DNA from: Kutzneria kofuensis
GTDB taxonomy: Bacteria > Actinomycetota > Actinomycetes > Mycobacteriales > Pseudonocardiaceae
Assembly (NCBI RefSeq): GCF_014203355.1
Contig: NZ_JACHIR010000001.1
Location: 4,218,038-4,282,037 of the forward strand
Length of the DNA stretch: 64,000 nt
Reading direction: 5' to 3'
Position 1 is the stretch's first letter, and the number at the start of each line of letters is the position of its first letter. Under the pieces are notes generated by a model. It did not search any database and was not told where the DNA came from. It was given only the letters and a program-made list of their open reading frames with translations. Position numbers and translations under genes: made by a program. Below are positions 16,212 to 25,240 of the stretch, one piece after another.

Positions 16212-16877
16212 TCACACGTCGCCGGGTCGGACCAGCCCCGTCTCGTAGGCCAGCACCACCGCCTGCACGCGGTCCCGCAGCTCCAGCTTGGCCAGGATGC
16301 GGCCGACGTGCGTCTTCACCGTCGCCTCGGACAGGAACAGCTTCTGCGCCAGCTCCGTGTTGGACAGGCCCTTGGCGATCAGCACCAGCACCTCGCGCTC
16401 ACGCTCGGTGAGCACATTCAGCACGGAGGCGTCGCGCAGCTCGCCGCCGCCGGCCGGGCCGAGGAACCGGTCCAGCAGCCGCTTGGTCACGCTCGGCGAG
16501 ACCACCGCGTCGCCGCTGGCCACCGACCGCAGCGCCGACACCAGGTCGGCCGGCGGGGTGTCCTTGAGCAGGAAGCCGCTGGCCCCGTTGCGCAGCGCCG
16601 ACAGGGCGTACTCGTCCATGTCGAAGGTGGTCATCACGAGCACCTTGGCCGTGCCGGCCTCGGTGATCTGCTTGGTCGCCTCCACGCCGTCCAGCCGCGG
16701 CATGCGCACGTCCATCAGCACCACGTCGGGCCGCAGCTCCTCGGCCAGCCGCACGGCGTCCACGCCGTCCGCGGCCTCACCGATCACCTCAAGGTCTTCC
16801 TGCGCGTTGAGCACCATGCGGAAGCCCATCCGCATCAGTTCCTGGTCGTCAACCAGCAGAACTCGGATCACGGGCAT
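16212..16877 (-). CDS. NarL/FixJ-family response regulator
   Basis: 221 residues: receiver domain 1-120 with acidic pocket DD (10-11), phospho-acceptor Asp56 (LMDVRMP), Thr in MTTFD and Lys in FLLKD; then a LuxR-type HTH (about 150-210: LTEREREVLVLIAKGLSN, TVKTHVGRILAKL). It is a transcription regulator switched by the kinase encoded just upstream; ATG 16877 overlaps that gene's stop by one base (TGATG), so the pair is translationally coupled. Target genes unknown. Confidence 0.95.
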   Translation of the reverse strand: MPVIRVLLVDDQELMRMGFRMVLNAQEDLEVIGEAADGVDAVRLAEELRPDVVLMDVRMPRLDGVEATKQITEAGTAKVLVMTTFDMDEYALSALRNGASGFLLKDTPPADLVSALRSVASGDAVVSPSVTKRLLDRFLGPAGGGELRDASVLNVLTEREREVLVLIAKGLSNTELAQKLFLSEATVKTHVGRILAKLELRDRVQAVVLAYETGLVRPGDV

Positions 16878-18094
16878 CAGACTAGGGGTCCCTGCGCGGC
16901 GCCGACCGGCAGCACGGCGTGGACGCGCCAGCCGCCGCCCGGCCGGGGACCGGCCTCCAGGCTGCCGCCGAGCACGCCGGCCCGCTCCCGCATGCCGATC
17001 AGCCCGTTGCCGCCGGACATGCCGGACAGTTCCCGGGGCGTGCCGAAGCCGTCGTCGTCGACGACCACCTCGATCTTGTCGTCGGCCCTGGTCACGAACA
17101 CGTCCGCGGACGCGCTGCCGCCGGCGTGCTTGAGCGAGTTGGTCAGCGCCTCCTGCACGATCCGGTACACCGACAGGCCGACACCCGCGGGCAGGTCGTT
17201 GAGGTCGCCGCGCAGCGTCAGGGTCACCGGCAATCCGGCGGTGCGGACCTGCTCGGCCAGCTGCGGCAGCGCATTGGTGTCCGGCTGCGGCAGCCGTTCG
17301 GTCTCGCTCTGCGTCTCGTTGCGCATCAGGCCGAGCAGCCGGCGCAGCTCACCCAGCGCCTGCCGGCCGGTGTCGGAGATGGTGGTCAGCGCCATCTGCG
17401 CCATCTGCGGATCCGACTGCAGCGCGTAGCTGGCGCCGTCGGCCTGCACGACCATCACGCTGACCGCGTGCGCGACGACGTCGTGCAGTTCGCGGGCGAT
17501 CCGGCTGCGTTCCTCGGCGACGGCGATGCGGGCCTGCTGGTCGCGTTCGACCTCCAGCAGCTTCAGCCGTTCCAGCAGCTCGGCGTTGAGTTGTCGCCGT
17601 GCGCCGACGAACTCGCCGACGGCCCAGCAGAAGCCGAAGATGCAGATGATCATGAAGAAGGTGAGGACGACCTCCGGCGGATCCTGGATCCGCCACACCT
17701 CCCACAGCACGGTGCCCAGCAGCAGCCAGGCCGCGTAGATCGCGCCCTGCCGGCGGCCGACGTAGGCGACCATCGTGTAGAGCGCGATGCCCAGCGCGAA
17801 GTCCGCCGGCCGCACCGGCACGCCCTCGATCTCGCCGTACGGGCCGTGCACCACGTTGTGGGTGACCAGCTGCACGAAGCCGGCGACCAGGATGATGTTG
17901 CTGGTCAGCTTGGGCCGGGCCCGGCGGAAGATCAGCGGGCCCCACAGGAACAGCCCGACGATCAGGTACACGCCGCGCGGCGTGTCGGCCAGGTTGGCGC
18001 CGGCGGCCGCGAGGTCGGGCAGGCCGAGCAGCCCGGCGATCAGGGTGTCCCCGACCACCGGGTGAGCACGCATCCACAGGCTCAGCCGTCGCAC
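16877..18094 (-). CDS. Membrane sensor histidine kinase (HisKA_3), partner of the regulator at 16212-16877
   Basis: 405 residues: five or so membrane helices in 15-160, a coiled linker (~165-195), phospho-acceptor ARELHDVV (His204), N-box VQEALTNSLKHA and G-box GNGLIGMRERAG. It phosphorylates the coupled NarL-type regulator. No extracellular sensor domain is visible. It is divergent from the dynamin operon, with 110 bases between. Confidence 0.94.
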   Translation of the reverse strand: MRRLSLWMRAHPVVGDTLIAGLLGLPDLAAAGANLADTPRGVYLIVGLFLWGPLIFRRARPKLTSNIILVAGFVQLVTHNVVHGPYGEIEGVPVRPADFALGIALYTMVAYVGRRQGAIYAAWLLLGTVLWEVWRIQDPPEVVLTFFMIICIFGFCWAVGEFVGARRQLNAELLERLKLLEVERDQQARIAVAEERSRIARELHDVVAHAVSVMVVQADGASYALQSDPQMAQMALTTISDTGRQALGELRRLLGLMRNETQSETERLPQPDTNALPQLAEQVRTAGLPVTLTLRGDLNDLPAGVGLSVYRIVQEALTNSLKHAGGSASADVFVTRADDKIEVVVDDDGFGTPRELSGMSGGNGLIGMRERAGVLGGSLEAGPRPGGGWRVHAVLPVGAAQGPLV

Positions 18095-18204
18095 CGCACC
18101 AGCCTAGAAGCGCGGCCGGGCCGCCAGCGTCACTCTCCGGTACGACTACCCGGTGCTACCCCAGAATGAGTGATCCACTTCGCCGGCATGGCACCATCTG
18201 CCGG

Positions 18205-19701
18205 GTGACGTCCTCCCTGGCCGGACCGCTGTCCGCCGCGGTGGCGCGGCTGGTCCAGACGCTGCGGCCGCAGGTCGGCCCGGCCACCGCCGCCGGCTTC
18301 GACGAGGTGCTGCGCCGGCTGTCCGCGCCGCTGCAGGTGGCCGTCGCCGGGCGCATCAAGTCCGGCAAGTCCACGCTGGTCAACGCTCTGATCGGGCGCC
18401 GGGTGGCACCGGTCGGCGTCGGCGAGTGCACCCGCCTGGTGACCCGGTTCCAGTACGGCGCGGTGGACCGCATCGAGGTCGTCGGCGTCGACGGCTCGCG
18501 GCGGGTGCTGCCGTTCGACGCTGACGGCACGATCCCCGCCGACCTCGACGTGGACGTGGAGACCGTGTCGCACCTCGAGGCGTATCTCACGAACGAGGTG
18601 CTGCGGGAACTCACCGTGATCGACACGCCGGGTCTGGGTTCGCTGGACTCGGCGTCGGTCGCCCGCACCGAGAAGCTGTTGGACCAGGTGTCGCGGGACG
18701 CGGTCGCCGGCGCCGAGGCCGTGCTCTACGTCTTCACGCAGACGGTCCGCGCCGACGACCAGGAGACGCTGCGGGCCTTCACCGCGGCGACCGCCGGCCG
18801 CGACGCCGGCCCGGTCAACGCCATCGCCGTGCTGAACAAGGTGGACACCATCCCGCCGGAGTCGGTCGCCGGCTCGGACGGCGAGGTCTGGCGGGCGGCC
18901 GCGATCCTCGCCGGCAAGCAGGCGGCGGCGCTGCGGCCCCGGGTCGCGGGCGTGCTGCCGATGATCGGGCTGCTGGCCGAGTCCGCCGAGTCCGGGGCGT
19001 TCACCTCGGCCGACGCCGACGCCCTGCGCGCGCTGGCCGAGCTGGACGAGGCCAGCTGGCAGACGATGCTGATGTCGGCGGACCTGTTCACCACCTGGGA
19101 GTGCGCGGTGCCGTCGGCGACGCGGTCCCGCCTGCTGGCCAAGCTCGACCTGTACGGCATCGACCGCGCGGTGCGGGCGATCCACGCCGAGCCGGGCATC
19201 ACCGCCGGCGCGCTGCGCCGGGCGCTGCTCGACGCCTCCGGGCTCGACGGCGTCCGGGCGAAGCTCGACGGCGTGTTCCGGGCTCGCGCCGACGGCATCA
19301 AGGCCGCCGCCGCGCTGGCCTCCGTGACGGCGCTCGCGGCCGGCGACCCGGGCGAGCGGCAGCGGGTGCACGACGCCATCGAGCAGCTGCTCGGCCGGCC
19401 GGAGGCGCACCAGCTGCGGCTGCTCGAAGCGTTGACGTTGATCACCACGAACGCCGTTTCGATGCCCGAGGACCTGGCCGAGGAGGTGCTGCGGGTCGGC
19501 GGCTCCGGCAGCATTCCGGAGCAGCTGGGCCTGGTCGGCCGGCCGCCGCACGAGCTCGTCGCCTACGCGCTGGAGCGGGCCGGCTGGTGGCGCTCGTTCG
19601 CCTCGTTCGGGGCCACTCCCGCGCAAAGCCGGGTCGCGCACGTCGTGCACCGGGCATATTTCCTCATCTGGCAGCAACTGAGGGGGGCCAGTGGAGGCTG
19701 A
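18205..19701 (+). CDS. Bacterial dynamin-like GTPase, IniC-like
   Basis: A 498-residue large GTPase thought to remodel membranes. P-loop GRIKSGKST (49-57), switch Thr in GECTR, DTPG (~150) and NKVD (~220) complete the G domain; the rest is helical. Its size and place beside a second dynamin resemble mycobacterial IniC next to IniA, which protect the envelope under drug stress. GTG 18205 is chosen because the conserved region begins there; ATG 18166 is an alternative, and neither has a ribosome site. It overlaps the GrpE-like gene by 11 bases. Confidence 0.85.
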   Translation: MTSSLAGPLSAAVARLVQTLRPQVGPATAAGFDEVLRRLSAPLQVAVAGRIKSGKSTLVNALIGRRVAPVGVGECTRLVTRFQYGAVDRIEVVGVDGSRRVLPFDADGTIPADLDVDVETVSHLEAYLTNEVLRELTVIDTPGLGSLDSASVARTEKLLDQVSRDAVAGAEAVLYVFTQTVRADDQETLRAFTAATAGRDAGPVNAIAVLNKVDTIPPESVAGSDGEVWRAAAILAGKQAAALRPRVAGVLPMIGLLAESAESGAFTSADADALRALAELDEASWQTMLMSADLFTTWECAVPSATRSRLLAKLDLYGIDRAVRAIHAEPGITAGALRRALLDASGLDGVRAKLDGVFRARADGIKAAAALASVTALAAGDPGERQRVHDAIEQLLGRPEAHQLRLLEALTLITTNAVSMPEDLAEEVLRVGGSGSIPEQLGLVGRPPHELVAYALERAGWWRSFASFGATPAQSRVAHVVHRAYFLIWQQLRGASGG

Positions 19702-20011
19702 ACTGCTGGAGCAGGCGCTCGGCGAGCGCAAGGCGCTGATCAGGATGTGCCTGTACGCACTGGACCGGGCACGCAGCGCCGGCGTGGTGGAGCGACTGGA
19801 GGCCGGGCTGGCCGAGGTCGGGGTGCGGGCGGTGCGGCCGGACGGCGAGCGGTTCGACCCGGCCGTGCACGAGGCCGGCGGCACCGAGCCGACCGACGAC
19901 CCCGCGCGGGTCGGGTTGATCGCCGAGACCGAGGTTCCCGGGTTCGTCGACCGCGGCCAGTCGCTGCGGGCGCCGATCGTCATCGTCTACGCCGCACGGG
20001 ATTCGTCGTGA
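19691..20011 (+). CDS. Small GrpE-like nucleotide-exchange protein
   Basis: A 106-residue protein. A short helix is followed by a segment like the GrpE beta head: PDGERFDPAVHEAGG, EVPGFVDRGQSLRAP and VIVYAA. GrpE drives ADP release from Hsp70. This copy lacks most of the long dimerisation helix. It lies between two dynamin genes, overlapping both (11 and 4 bases), so the three products are likely made in fixed ratio. A link to an Hsp70-type protein is inferred; none is in the window. Confidence 0.75.
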   Translation: MEAELLEQALGERKALIRMCLYALDRARSAGVVERLEAGLAEVGVRAVRPDGERFDPAVHEAGGTEPTDDPARVGLIAETEVPGFVDRGQSLRAPIVIVYAARDSS

Positions 20012-21822
20012 CCGCGCCGACCCCGCAGCTGCCGCAGCTGGTCAAGCAGGCCCGGGAGCGCCTGTCGGCGCTGCTGCGCGAGCACGACAAGCGCGCTGCC
20101 GACCAGGTCGACAAGGCGCTAGCCGGCCGGGCTTCCACGCCGTCGATCGTGGTCGTGGGCGAGACGAATCGGGGCAAGAGTTCCCTGGTCAATGCCCTGA
20201 TCGCGACGCCAGGACTGTCCCCTGTGGACGCCGACGTGGCCACCGCCAGCTACCTCGTGCTGCGGCACGGCGAGTCGTGGGCGGCGCGCGCCTGCTACGC
20301 CGAACCGATCGACTTCCCGATCGAGGACCTGGGCCGCTGGGTCACCGGCCTTGAGCAGCAGCCCCCTCGGCACGTCGAGGTGCAGGCCCCGATCCCGCTG
20401 CTGCAGCGACTGTCCATCGTGGACACTCCTGGCGTCGGCGGCCTCAACTCGATGCACGGGGAACTGGCCGCCGAGGCCGCCGCGACGGCGACCGCGCTGC
20501 TGTTCGTTGTGGACGCTTCGTCGCCGTTCACCAAGGGAGAGCTGGACTTTCTCGCCACCGTCGGCGAACGCGTCGAGACCGTGCTGTTCGCGCTGACCAA
20601 GGTGGACCAGTTCCGGGGCTGGCGTGAGGTGCTCGACGCCGACCAGAAACTGCTGGCCGAACATGCGCCGCGGTTCGCCGGTGCGAAGTTCCACGCCGTG
20701 TCGCCGCGCATGTTCGAGATGGCCGCCAAGGCCCCGAACCCCGACGCGGCCGCGATGCTGCGGGAGAAGTCCGGCGTTGGCGACCTGCAGGTCGCCGTGC
20801 AGGAGCTGGTCGTCGGCCGGTCGCTGATGCTGGCCGAGGCCAATGCCCTACGCACGCTGACCACCGCGATCGGCGCGGTCGTGGTCCGGCTGCAGGCGTC
20901 CGCGCGGGCGTTGGAGACCGGCCACGAGGAGGCCGACGCGCTGCGGGCCCGCCGCGACAAGCTCGCCGCCGAGCGAAAGTCGTCCACCCGGAGCTGGCAG
21001 GTCAAGCTCCGCACCGAGGTCCAGCGGGCCCGGCTGGAGTCGTTGCACGAGGTCAGCCGGCAGGTCCGGGACGCGCAGTCGTGGTTCCGGCAGGCCATCG
21101 ACACCGCCGGCAAGGATGCCTTGGCCGCGCTCCCGCAGCAGTTGGACGCCGCGTTGCAGGTGATTTCGGCGCGGATCAACGCCGTGCTGGCCGACCGGCT
21201 GAGCCGGGCCGCCGACGCCGCGCTCGCCGAGCTGTTCTCCGCCGAGGAGCTGGCCGTGATCCGCGCCCAGTTCGCCCGCGGCGCCCACCCGCCGGTGATG
21301 CTGCGGGCGCCGGAGAAGCGGGCGGCGACGGCCGAGGACCGGCTGCTGGTGTTCATGGGCATCTCCGGCGGCATGGGCGCGGGCCGCATCGCCGCACTCC
21401 CGCTGGCCGGCATCGGCGTCGCCGCGCTCAACCCGATCGTGCTGCCGGTGACCATCGTGCTCGGCCTCGGCGCCGGCTACTGGATGGCCCGCACCCGCAA
21501 GCACCTCGCCGACAAGCAGCACATGCGGCAGTGGCTGTCCGACGCCCTCGCCGACGCCCGGTCCACGCTGGACCAGCTCGTGTCCGAGCAGCTCATCGAC
21601 GCCGAAGGGCAGCTGTCGCTCGCCCTCGACGAGGCCCTGACCAGCCGGATCGAGGCCATCGAGGAGGAGCTCCGCGAGGTGGACAAGGCCCTCAAGCTGG
21701 ACGCCTCCGAGCGGGCCGGCCGGCAGCAGGCCGTCGGCCGGCAGTTGGCCGAGGTGACCGCCGCCCGGGACCGCGGCGAGGCGCTGCTGACCACCATGCG
21801 GCAGCTGCGGGACCGGAGTTGA
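20008..21822 (+). CDS. Bacterial dynamin-like GTPase, IniA-like, with hydrophobic membrane segment
   Basis: A 604-residue dynamin. P-loop GETNRGKSS (51-59), DTPG(V) near residue 140, TKVDQF, then long helices (about 285-445) and a hydrophobic hairpin at about 446-500 rich in Gly/Ala, followed by a charged coiled coil. The hydrophobic part may insert in the membrane, as in other bacterial dynamins. GTG 20008 overlaps the GrpE-like stop by four bases (GTGA). With the first dynamin it probably forms a heteromeric membrane-remodelling pair, as IniA/IniC or DynA/DynB do. Confidence 0.85.
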   Translation: MTAPTPQLPQLVKQARERLSALLREHDKRAADQVDKALAGRASTPSIVVVGETNRGKSSLVNALIATPGLSPVDADVATASYLVLRHGESWAARACYAEPIDFPIEDLGRWVTGLEQQPPRHVEVQAPIPLLQRLSIVDTPGVGGLNSMHGELAAEAAATATALLFVVDASSPFTKGELDFLATVGERVETVLFALTKVDQFRGWREVLDADQKLLAEHAPRFAGAKFHAVSPRMFEMAAKAPNPDAAAMLREKSGVGDLQVAVQELVVGRSLMLAEANALRTLTTAIGAVVVRLQASARALETGHEEADALRARRDKLAAERKSSTRSWQVKLRTEVQRARLESLHEVSRQVRDAQSWFRQAIDTAGKDALAALPQQLDAALQVISARINAVLADRLSRAADAALAELFSAEELAVIRAQFARGAHPPVMLRAPEKRAATAEDRLLVFMGISGGMGAGRIAALPLAGIGVAALNPIVLPVTIVLGLGAGYWMARTRKHLADKQHMRQWLSDALADARSTLDQLVSEQLIDAEGQLSLALDEALTSRIEAIEEELREVDKALKLDASERAGRQQAVGRQLAEVTAARDRGEALLTTMRQLRDRS

Positions 21823-21893
21823 GTGGTTGCGGGAACCGATCCGCCCTACCGTGAGTCCAACCGGCAACAAGCAGCGGAGACGGGGGTAGTGCG

Positions 21894-22562
21894 GTGTACA
21901 TCGACAACAGCGGCGCCGACGGTCACGAGCTGAAGATCGAGGTCGACGGCCACGAGTACACCGAAGAGGCGTCGGAGAGCTACCACAACGACGGCACCAT
22001 GGACACCGCCGAGATCGACGGCGACGACGGCGGCCGCGTCGACTACACCGACACCGACCACGACGGCACCGCCGACCTGGCCACCCGGTACGACGCCAAC
22101 GGCCAGATGATCGGCCAGACCCACTTCGACGGCGCCACCGGCCAGTGGACCCAGGCCACCGCCGCCGGCAGCGGCTCCATGACCGTCGACACCGAGCACG
22201 GCGAGCAGAACGTCGGCCCCGCCACCGCCGACACCACCAACAGCGGGCACAACGACACCGCGGTGGTCACGGACGCCGAGGGCAACACGTTCCTGTACAC
22301 GGACACCGACGGCGACGGCAGGGCCGACTACGCGATGGAGATCGACGCCAAGGGGCAGGTCACCATCTCCGAGCACACCGGCGAGCACCAGTGGACCGAG
22401 ATCGAGCACGGCCACATCGACGGCGGCGGCAACTACCAGCGGGACAACGCCGCGAGCCTGCTCCAGTTCGGGGCCGACGACCGGTCGTGGGGCGGCGAGG
22501 AGCAGCAGGCCGACGGTCAGGGCATCGTCCGCACGGACTCCGCCACCGGCGAGTGGACCTGA
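21894..22562 (+). CDS. Acidic protein with repeated Asp-rich (DTDxDGxAD) motifs
   Basis: A 222-residue, strongly acidic, Gly/Thr/His-rich protein without signal peptide or membrane helix. It contains the loops DTDHDGTAD (~48-56) and DTDGDGRAD (~143-151), which resemble calcium-binding DxDxDG loops. GTG 21894 is preceded by GGAGACGGGGG. It lies 71 bases after the second dynamin and before two terminators, so it probably belongs to that operon. Calcium binding and a role with the dynamins are inference; the family was not firmly recognised. Confidence 0.7.
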   Translation: MYIDNSGADGHELKIEVDGHEYTEEASESYHNDGTMDTAEIDGDDGGRVDYTDTDHDGTADLATRYDANGQMIGQTHFDGATGQWTQATAAGSGSMTVDTEHGEQNVGPATADTTNSGHNDTAVVTDAEGNTFLYTDTDGDGRADYAMEIDAKGQVTISEHTGEHQWTEIEHGHIDGGGNYQRDNAASLLQFGADDRSWGGEEQQADGQGIVRTDSATGEWT

Positions 22563-22589
22563 CCGAGGGCTCCCCCTGCCGGGCCGACT

Positions 22590-22616
22590 CCAGCCGGACC
22601 GACGCCGTCCGGCTGG
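22590..22616 (+). terminator. Stem-loop after the acidic repeat gene
   Basis: CCAGCCGGAC (22590-22599) pairs perfectly with GTCCGGCTGG (22607-22616), loop of seven, 28 bases after the stop of the dynamin operon's last gene. Confidence 0.55.
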
Positions 22617-22681
22617 CGCGCCCGACCCCGTCCCCGCCGGACCGCAACCCATCGTGGCGGTGGTCGCAGGTAAGCCCGGAC

Positions 22682-22720
22682 ACATCCCCGATACCATCCG
22701 GTGTCGGGGATGTCTCTTTT
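22682..22720 (+). terminator. Rho-independent terminator of the dynamin operon
   Basis: ACATCCCCGA (22682-22691) pairs with TCGGGGATGT (22704-22713), followed by CTCTTTT. This is the clearest stem plus T-run terminator in the window. Confidence 0.8.
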
Positions 22721-22760
22721 CGTGGACGCATTTCGTGGGGTTGATCCACGTGGTCCGTGA

Positions 22761-22772
22761 TGGTCTGAACCA
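22761..22772. promoter_or_regulatory. DasR-box-like site upstream of pckG
   Basis: TGGTCTGAACCA differs from the DasR core TGGTCTAGACCA only at the two central bases. Ten bases of it recur upstream of the GH64 gene. Confidence 0.4.
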
Positions 22773-22815
22773 ATGGGTATTCAGAAACGATTCCGGAGTG
22801 ACCGCCGTTACACGG

Positions 22816-22829
22816 TGGAAGCGCTCTCA
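22816..22829. promoter_or_regulatory. LacI-family-like operator upstream of pckG
   Basis: TGGAAGCGCTCTCA matches 12 of 14 positions of the CebR-type box TGGGAGCGCTCCCA. Its 11-base core AAGCGCTCTCA also occurs upstream of the GH64 glucanase gene at 52111-52121. Confidence 0.4.
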
Positions 22830-23081
22830 TTGATCCCTTTTCGGCCCCGAAGTGTGCGCGAAAAGAGTGCTGAATCGATTCCTTGATCGCTTATGTGAGG
22901 TGGCTGACAGGTGAACGGTCGGCCACCGGTGTGTAACCCGGATACAGTTGGGCATCCCCTAAACGCCTCACACCCGGACGCCGCCGGGTGTGGTTGCGCA
23001 TTTCCACGGACGCCGTCGTCTGCAACAGGGACAGCGGCGTCCCTGTGCTTTCGTCCGGCAGACCCCAGGGCAGGAGACGAG

Positions 23082-24893
23082 ATGACCGCACTGACCATCC
23101 CCGGTCTCGACCAGGCACCGACCACCAACGAACGACTCCTGACCTGGGTGCAGGAGGTGGCGGAGCTGACCACGCCGGACCGGGTGGTCTGGGTGGACGG
23201 CTCCGAGGAGGAGTCGAAGCGCATCAACGCGGCCCTGGTCGACGCGGGCACCTTCGTGCCGCTGAAGAAGAAGCCGAACTCCTACTGGGCCGCGTCGGAT
23301 CCGACCGACGTCGCCCGCGTCGAGGAGCGCACGTTCATCTGTTCCGTCGACCCGGCCGACTCGGGCCCGACGAACAACTGGATGGACCCGGCCGAGATGA
23401 AGACCATCATGACCGAGCTCTACCGGGGCTGCATGCGTGGTCGCACGATGTATGTCATTCCGTTCTGCATGGGGCCGCTGAGCGCCGAGAAACCCATGCT
23501 GGGCGTGGAGATCACCGATTCCGAATACGTCGTCGCCTCGATGCGCATCATGACCCGCATGGGCGAGAAGGCGTTGGCCCGCTTCACCGACGGCGCCGAC
23601 TTCGTGCAGGCGCTGCATTCCGTGGGCGCGCCGCTTGAGCCGGGCCAGGACGACGTGCCGTGGCCGTGCAACGACACGAAGTACATCACCCACTTCCCGG
23701 AGGAGCGGCTGATCTGGTCGTTCGGTTCCGGTTACGGCGGCAACGCGCTGCTGGGCAAGAAGTGCTACTCGCTGCGCATCGCCTCGGCGATGGCCCGCGA
23801 CGAGGGCTGGCTGGCCGAGCACATGCTGATCCTCAAGCTGATCTCGCCGGAGAACAAGGTCCACTACATCGCGGCCGCCTTCCCGTCGGCCTGCGGCAAG
23901 ACCAACCTGGCCATGCTGGAGCCGACCATCCCGGGCTGGCGAGTGGAGACGCTCGGCGACGACATCGCCTGGATGCGTTTCGGCGAGGACGGCCGGCTGT
24001 ACGCGGTCAACCCGGAGTACGGCTTCTTCGGCGTCGCGCCGGGCACCGACTACCACACCAACCCGAACGCCATGCGCACCATCGAGCGCGGCAACTCGAT
24101 CTTCACCAACGTCGCCCTCACCGACGACGGCGACATCTGGTGGGAGGGCATGGGCGAGAAGCCCGAGCACCTCACCTCGTGGAAGAAGCAGGACTGGACG
24201 CCGGCGTCGACCGACCTCTCCTCGCACCCGAACTCCCGCTACTGCACGCCGATGCAGCAGTGCCCGATCCTGGCGCCGGAGTGGGACGATCCCAAGGGCG
24301 TGCCGATCTCGGCGATCTTCTTCGGCGGCCGCCGCGCCACCACGGTGCCGCTGATCACCGAGTCCCGCGACTGGCAGCACGGCGTGTTCATGGGCGCCAC
24401 CCTGTCCAGCGAGACCACGGCCGCGGCCGTCGGCCAGGTCGGCGTGGTGCGTCGCGACCCGATGGCGATGCTGCCGTTCATCGGCTACCACGCCGGTGAC
24501 TACTTCAACCACTGGATCCAGCTGGGCAAGAACGCCAACGCGGAGAAGCTGCCCAAGATCTTCTACGTGAACTGGTTCCGCCGCGGCGAGGACAAGCGGT
24601 TCCTGTGGCCCGGGTTCGGCGAGAACAGCCGGGTGCTGAAGTGGGCCATCGAGCGGCTGGAGGGCACGGCCGCCGCCGAGGAGACGCCGATCGGCCACGT
24701 GCCGACGCCGGCCGACCTCGACCTGTCCAACCTGGACGCGCCGGCCGAGGACGTCGCCGCCGCGCTGGCGTTCGACGCCGACGAGTGGCGGGCCGAGCTG
24801 CCGCTGATCGAGGAGTGGTTCGCCAAGATCGGCGACAAGCTGCCGACCTCGCTGCGTGACGAGTTCGAGGCCCTGAAGCAGCGCCTGGGCTGA
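23082..24893 (+). CDS. pckG: Phosphoenolpyruvate carboxykinase (GTP)
   Basis: A 603-residue cytosolic enzyme that turns oxaloacetate plus GTP into PEP and CO2, the entry to gluconeogenesis. Clear features: [12 protein letters not shown], the [17 protein letters not shown]-loop with the reactive Cys (about 264-279), the [13 protein letters not shown] metal site, and [14 protein letters not shown] 23082 has AGGAGA at ideal spacing. Its long leader carries two sugar-regulator-like sites. Three hairpins follow the gene. Confidence 0.98.
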   Translation: MTALTIPGLDQAPTTNERLLTWVQEVAELTTPDRVVWVDGSEEESKRINAALVDAGTFVPLKKKPNSYWAASDPTDVARVEERTFICSVDPADSGPTNNWMDPAEMKTIMTELYRGCMRGRTMYVIPFCMGPLSAEKPMLGVEITDSEYVVASMRIMTRMGEKALARFTDGADFVQALHSVGAPLEPGQDDVPWPCNDTKYITHFPEERLIWSFGSGYGGNALLGKKCYSLRIASAMARDEGWLAEHMLILKLISPENKVHYIAAAFPSACGKTNLAMLEPTIPGWRVETLGDDIAWMRFGEDGRLYAVNPEYGFFGVAPGTDYHTNPNAMRTIERGNSIFTNVALTDDGDIWWEGMGEKPEHLTSWKKQDWTPASTDLSSHPNSRYCTPMQQCPILAPEWDDPKGVPISAIFFGGRRATTVPLITESRDWQHGVFMGATLSSETTAAAVGQVGVVRRDPMAMLPFIGYHAGDYFNHWIQLGKNANAEKLPKIFYVNWFRRGEDKRFLWPGFGENSRVLKWAIERLEGTAAAEETPIGHVPTPADLDLSNLDAPAEDVAAALAFDADEWRAELPLIEEWFAKIGDKLPTSLRDEFEALKQRLG

Positions 24894-24900
24894 GTTTTCG

Positions 24901-24992
24901 GCGCGCGTTCCGCGCGCGGCTCGGCCCCTTCGGGGGCCGATGCCTCGCACACTTCGGCCGGTGGAGTCCCGATGACGTGACTCCACCGGCCG
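24901..24992 (+). terminator. Three consecutive stem-loops after pckG
   Basis: GCGCGC..GCGCGC (24901-24917), CGGCCCC-ttcg-GGGGCCG (24922-24939), and a perfect 14-base stem CGGCCGGTGGAGTC (24955-24968) with 24979-24992. No long T-run. Together they should end pckG transcription. Confidence 0.65.
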
Positions 24993-25066
24993 CTGTATGT
25001 CCGCCGGACGAGTGAGCAACCGGGCACCGGCGTTCGGCGTCCTCCTGACGAAGGAGGAGGTGCCCC

Positions 25067-25240
25067 GTGATTTTCGCGGCGCTGGCGATGCTGGTGCTCG
25101 CGGCGATCGCCCTACCGATGGCGACCATCGCGTTGTCCAGATCCGCCCGGAAGACCACCGTCGCCGACGGGGAGCAGGCCTCCCCGCCGACGACGACAGA
25201 TCAGCTCGAGCTCGGCAGCGATCCCGCCGCCGCGCGGTAG
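25067..25240 (+). CDS. Small single-pass membrane protein (57 residues)
   Basis: GTG 25067 follows AAGGAGGAGG at six bases, the strongest ribosome site in the window. The 57 residues start with a membrane helix (about 2-24) and continue with a basic turn (SRSARK) and a polar tail. The last 40 bases overlap the convergent peptidase gene's end. Function unknown. The ribosome site and helix argue for a real gene despite its size. Confidence 0.55.
   Translation: MIFAALAMLVLAAIALPMATIALSRSARKTTVADGEQASPPTTTDQLELGSDPAAAR

Larger units (their letters stand above)
22563..23081. other. Intergenic region between dynamin operon and pckG
   Basis: 519 bases without a convincing gene. It holds two terminators (22590-22616, 22682-22720), then the pckG control region with a DasR-box-like palindrome (22761-22772) and a LacI-family-like half site (22816-22829), and a ribosome site AGGAGACGAG just before ATG 23082. 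Confidence 0.7.
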
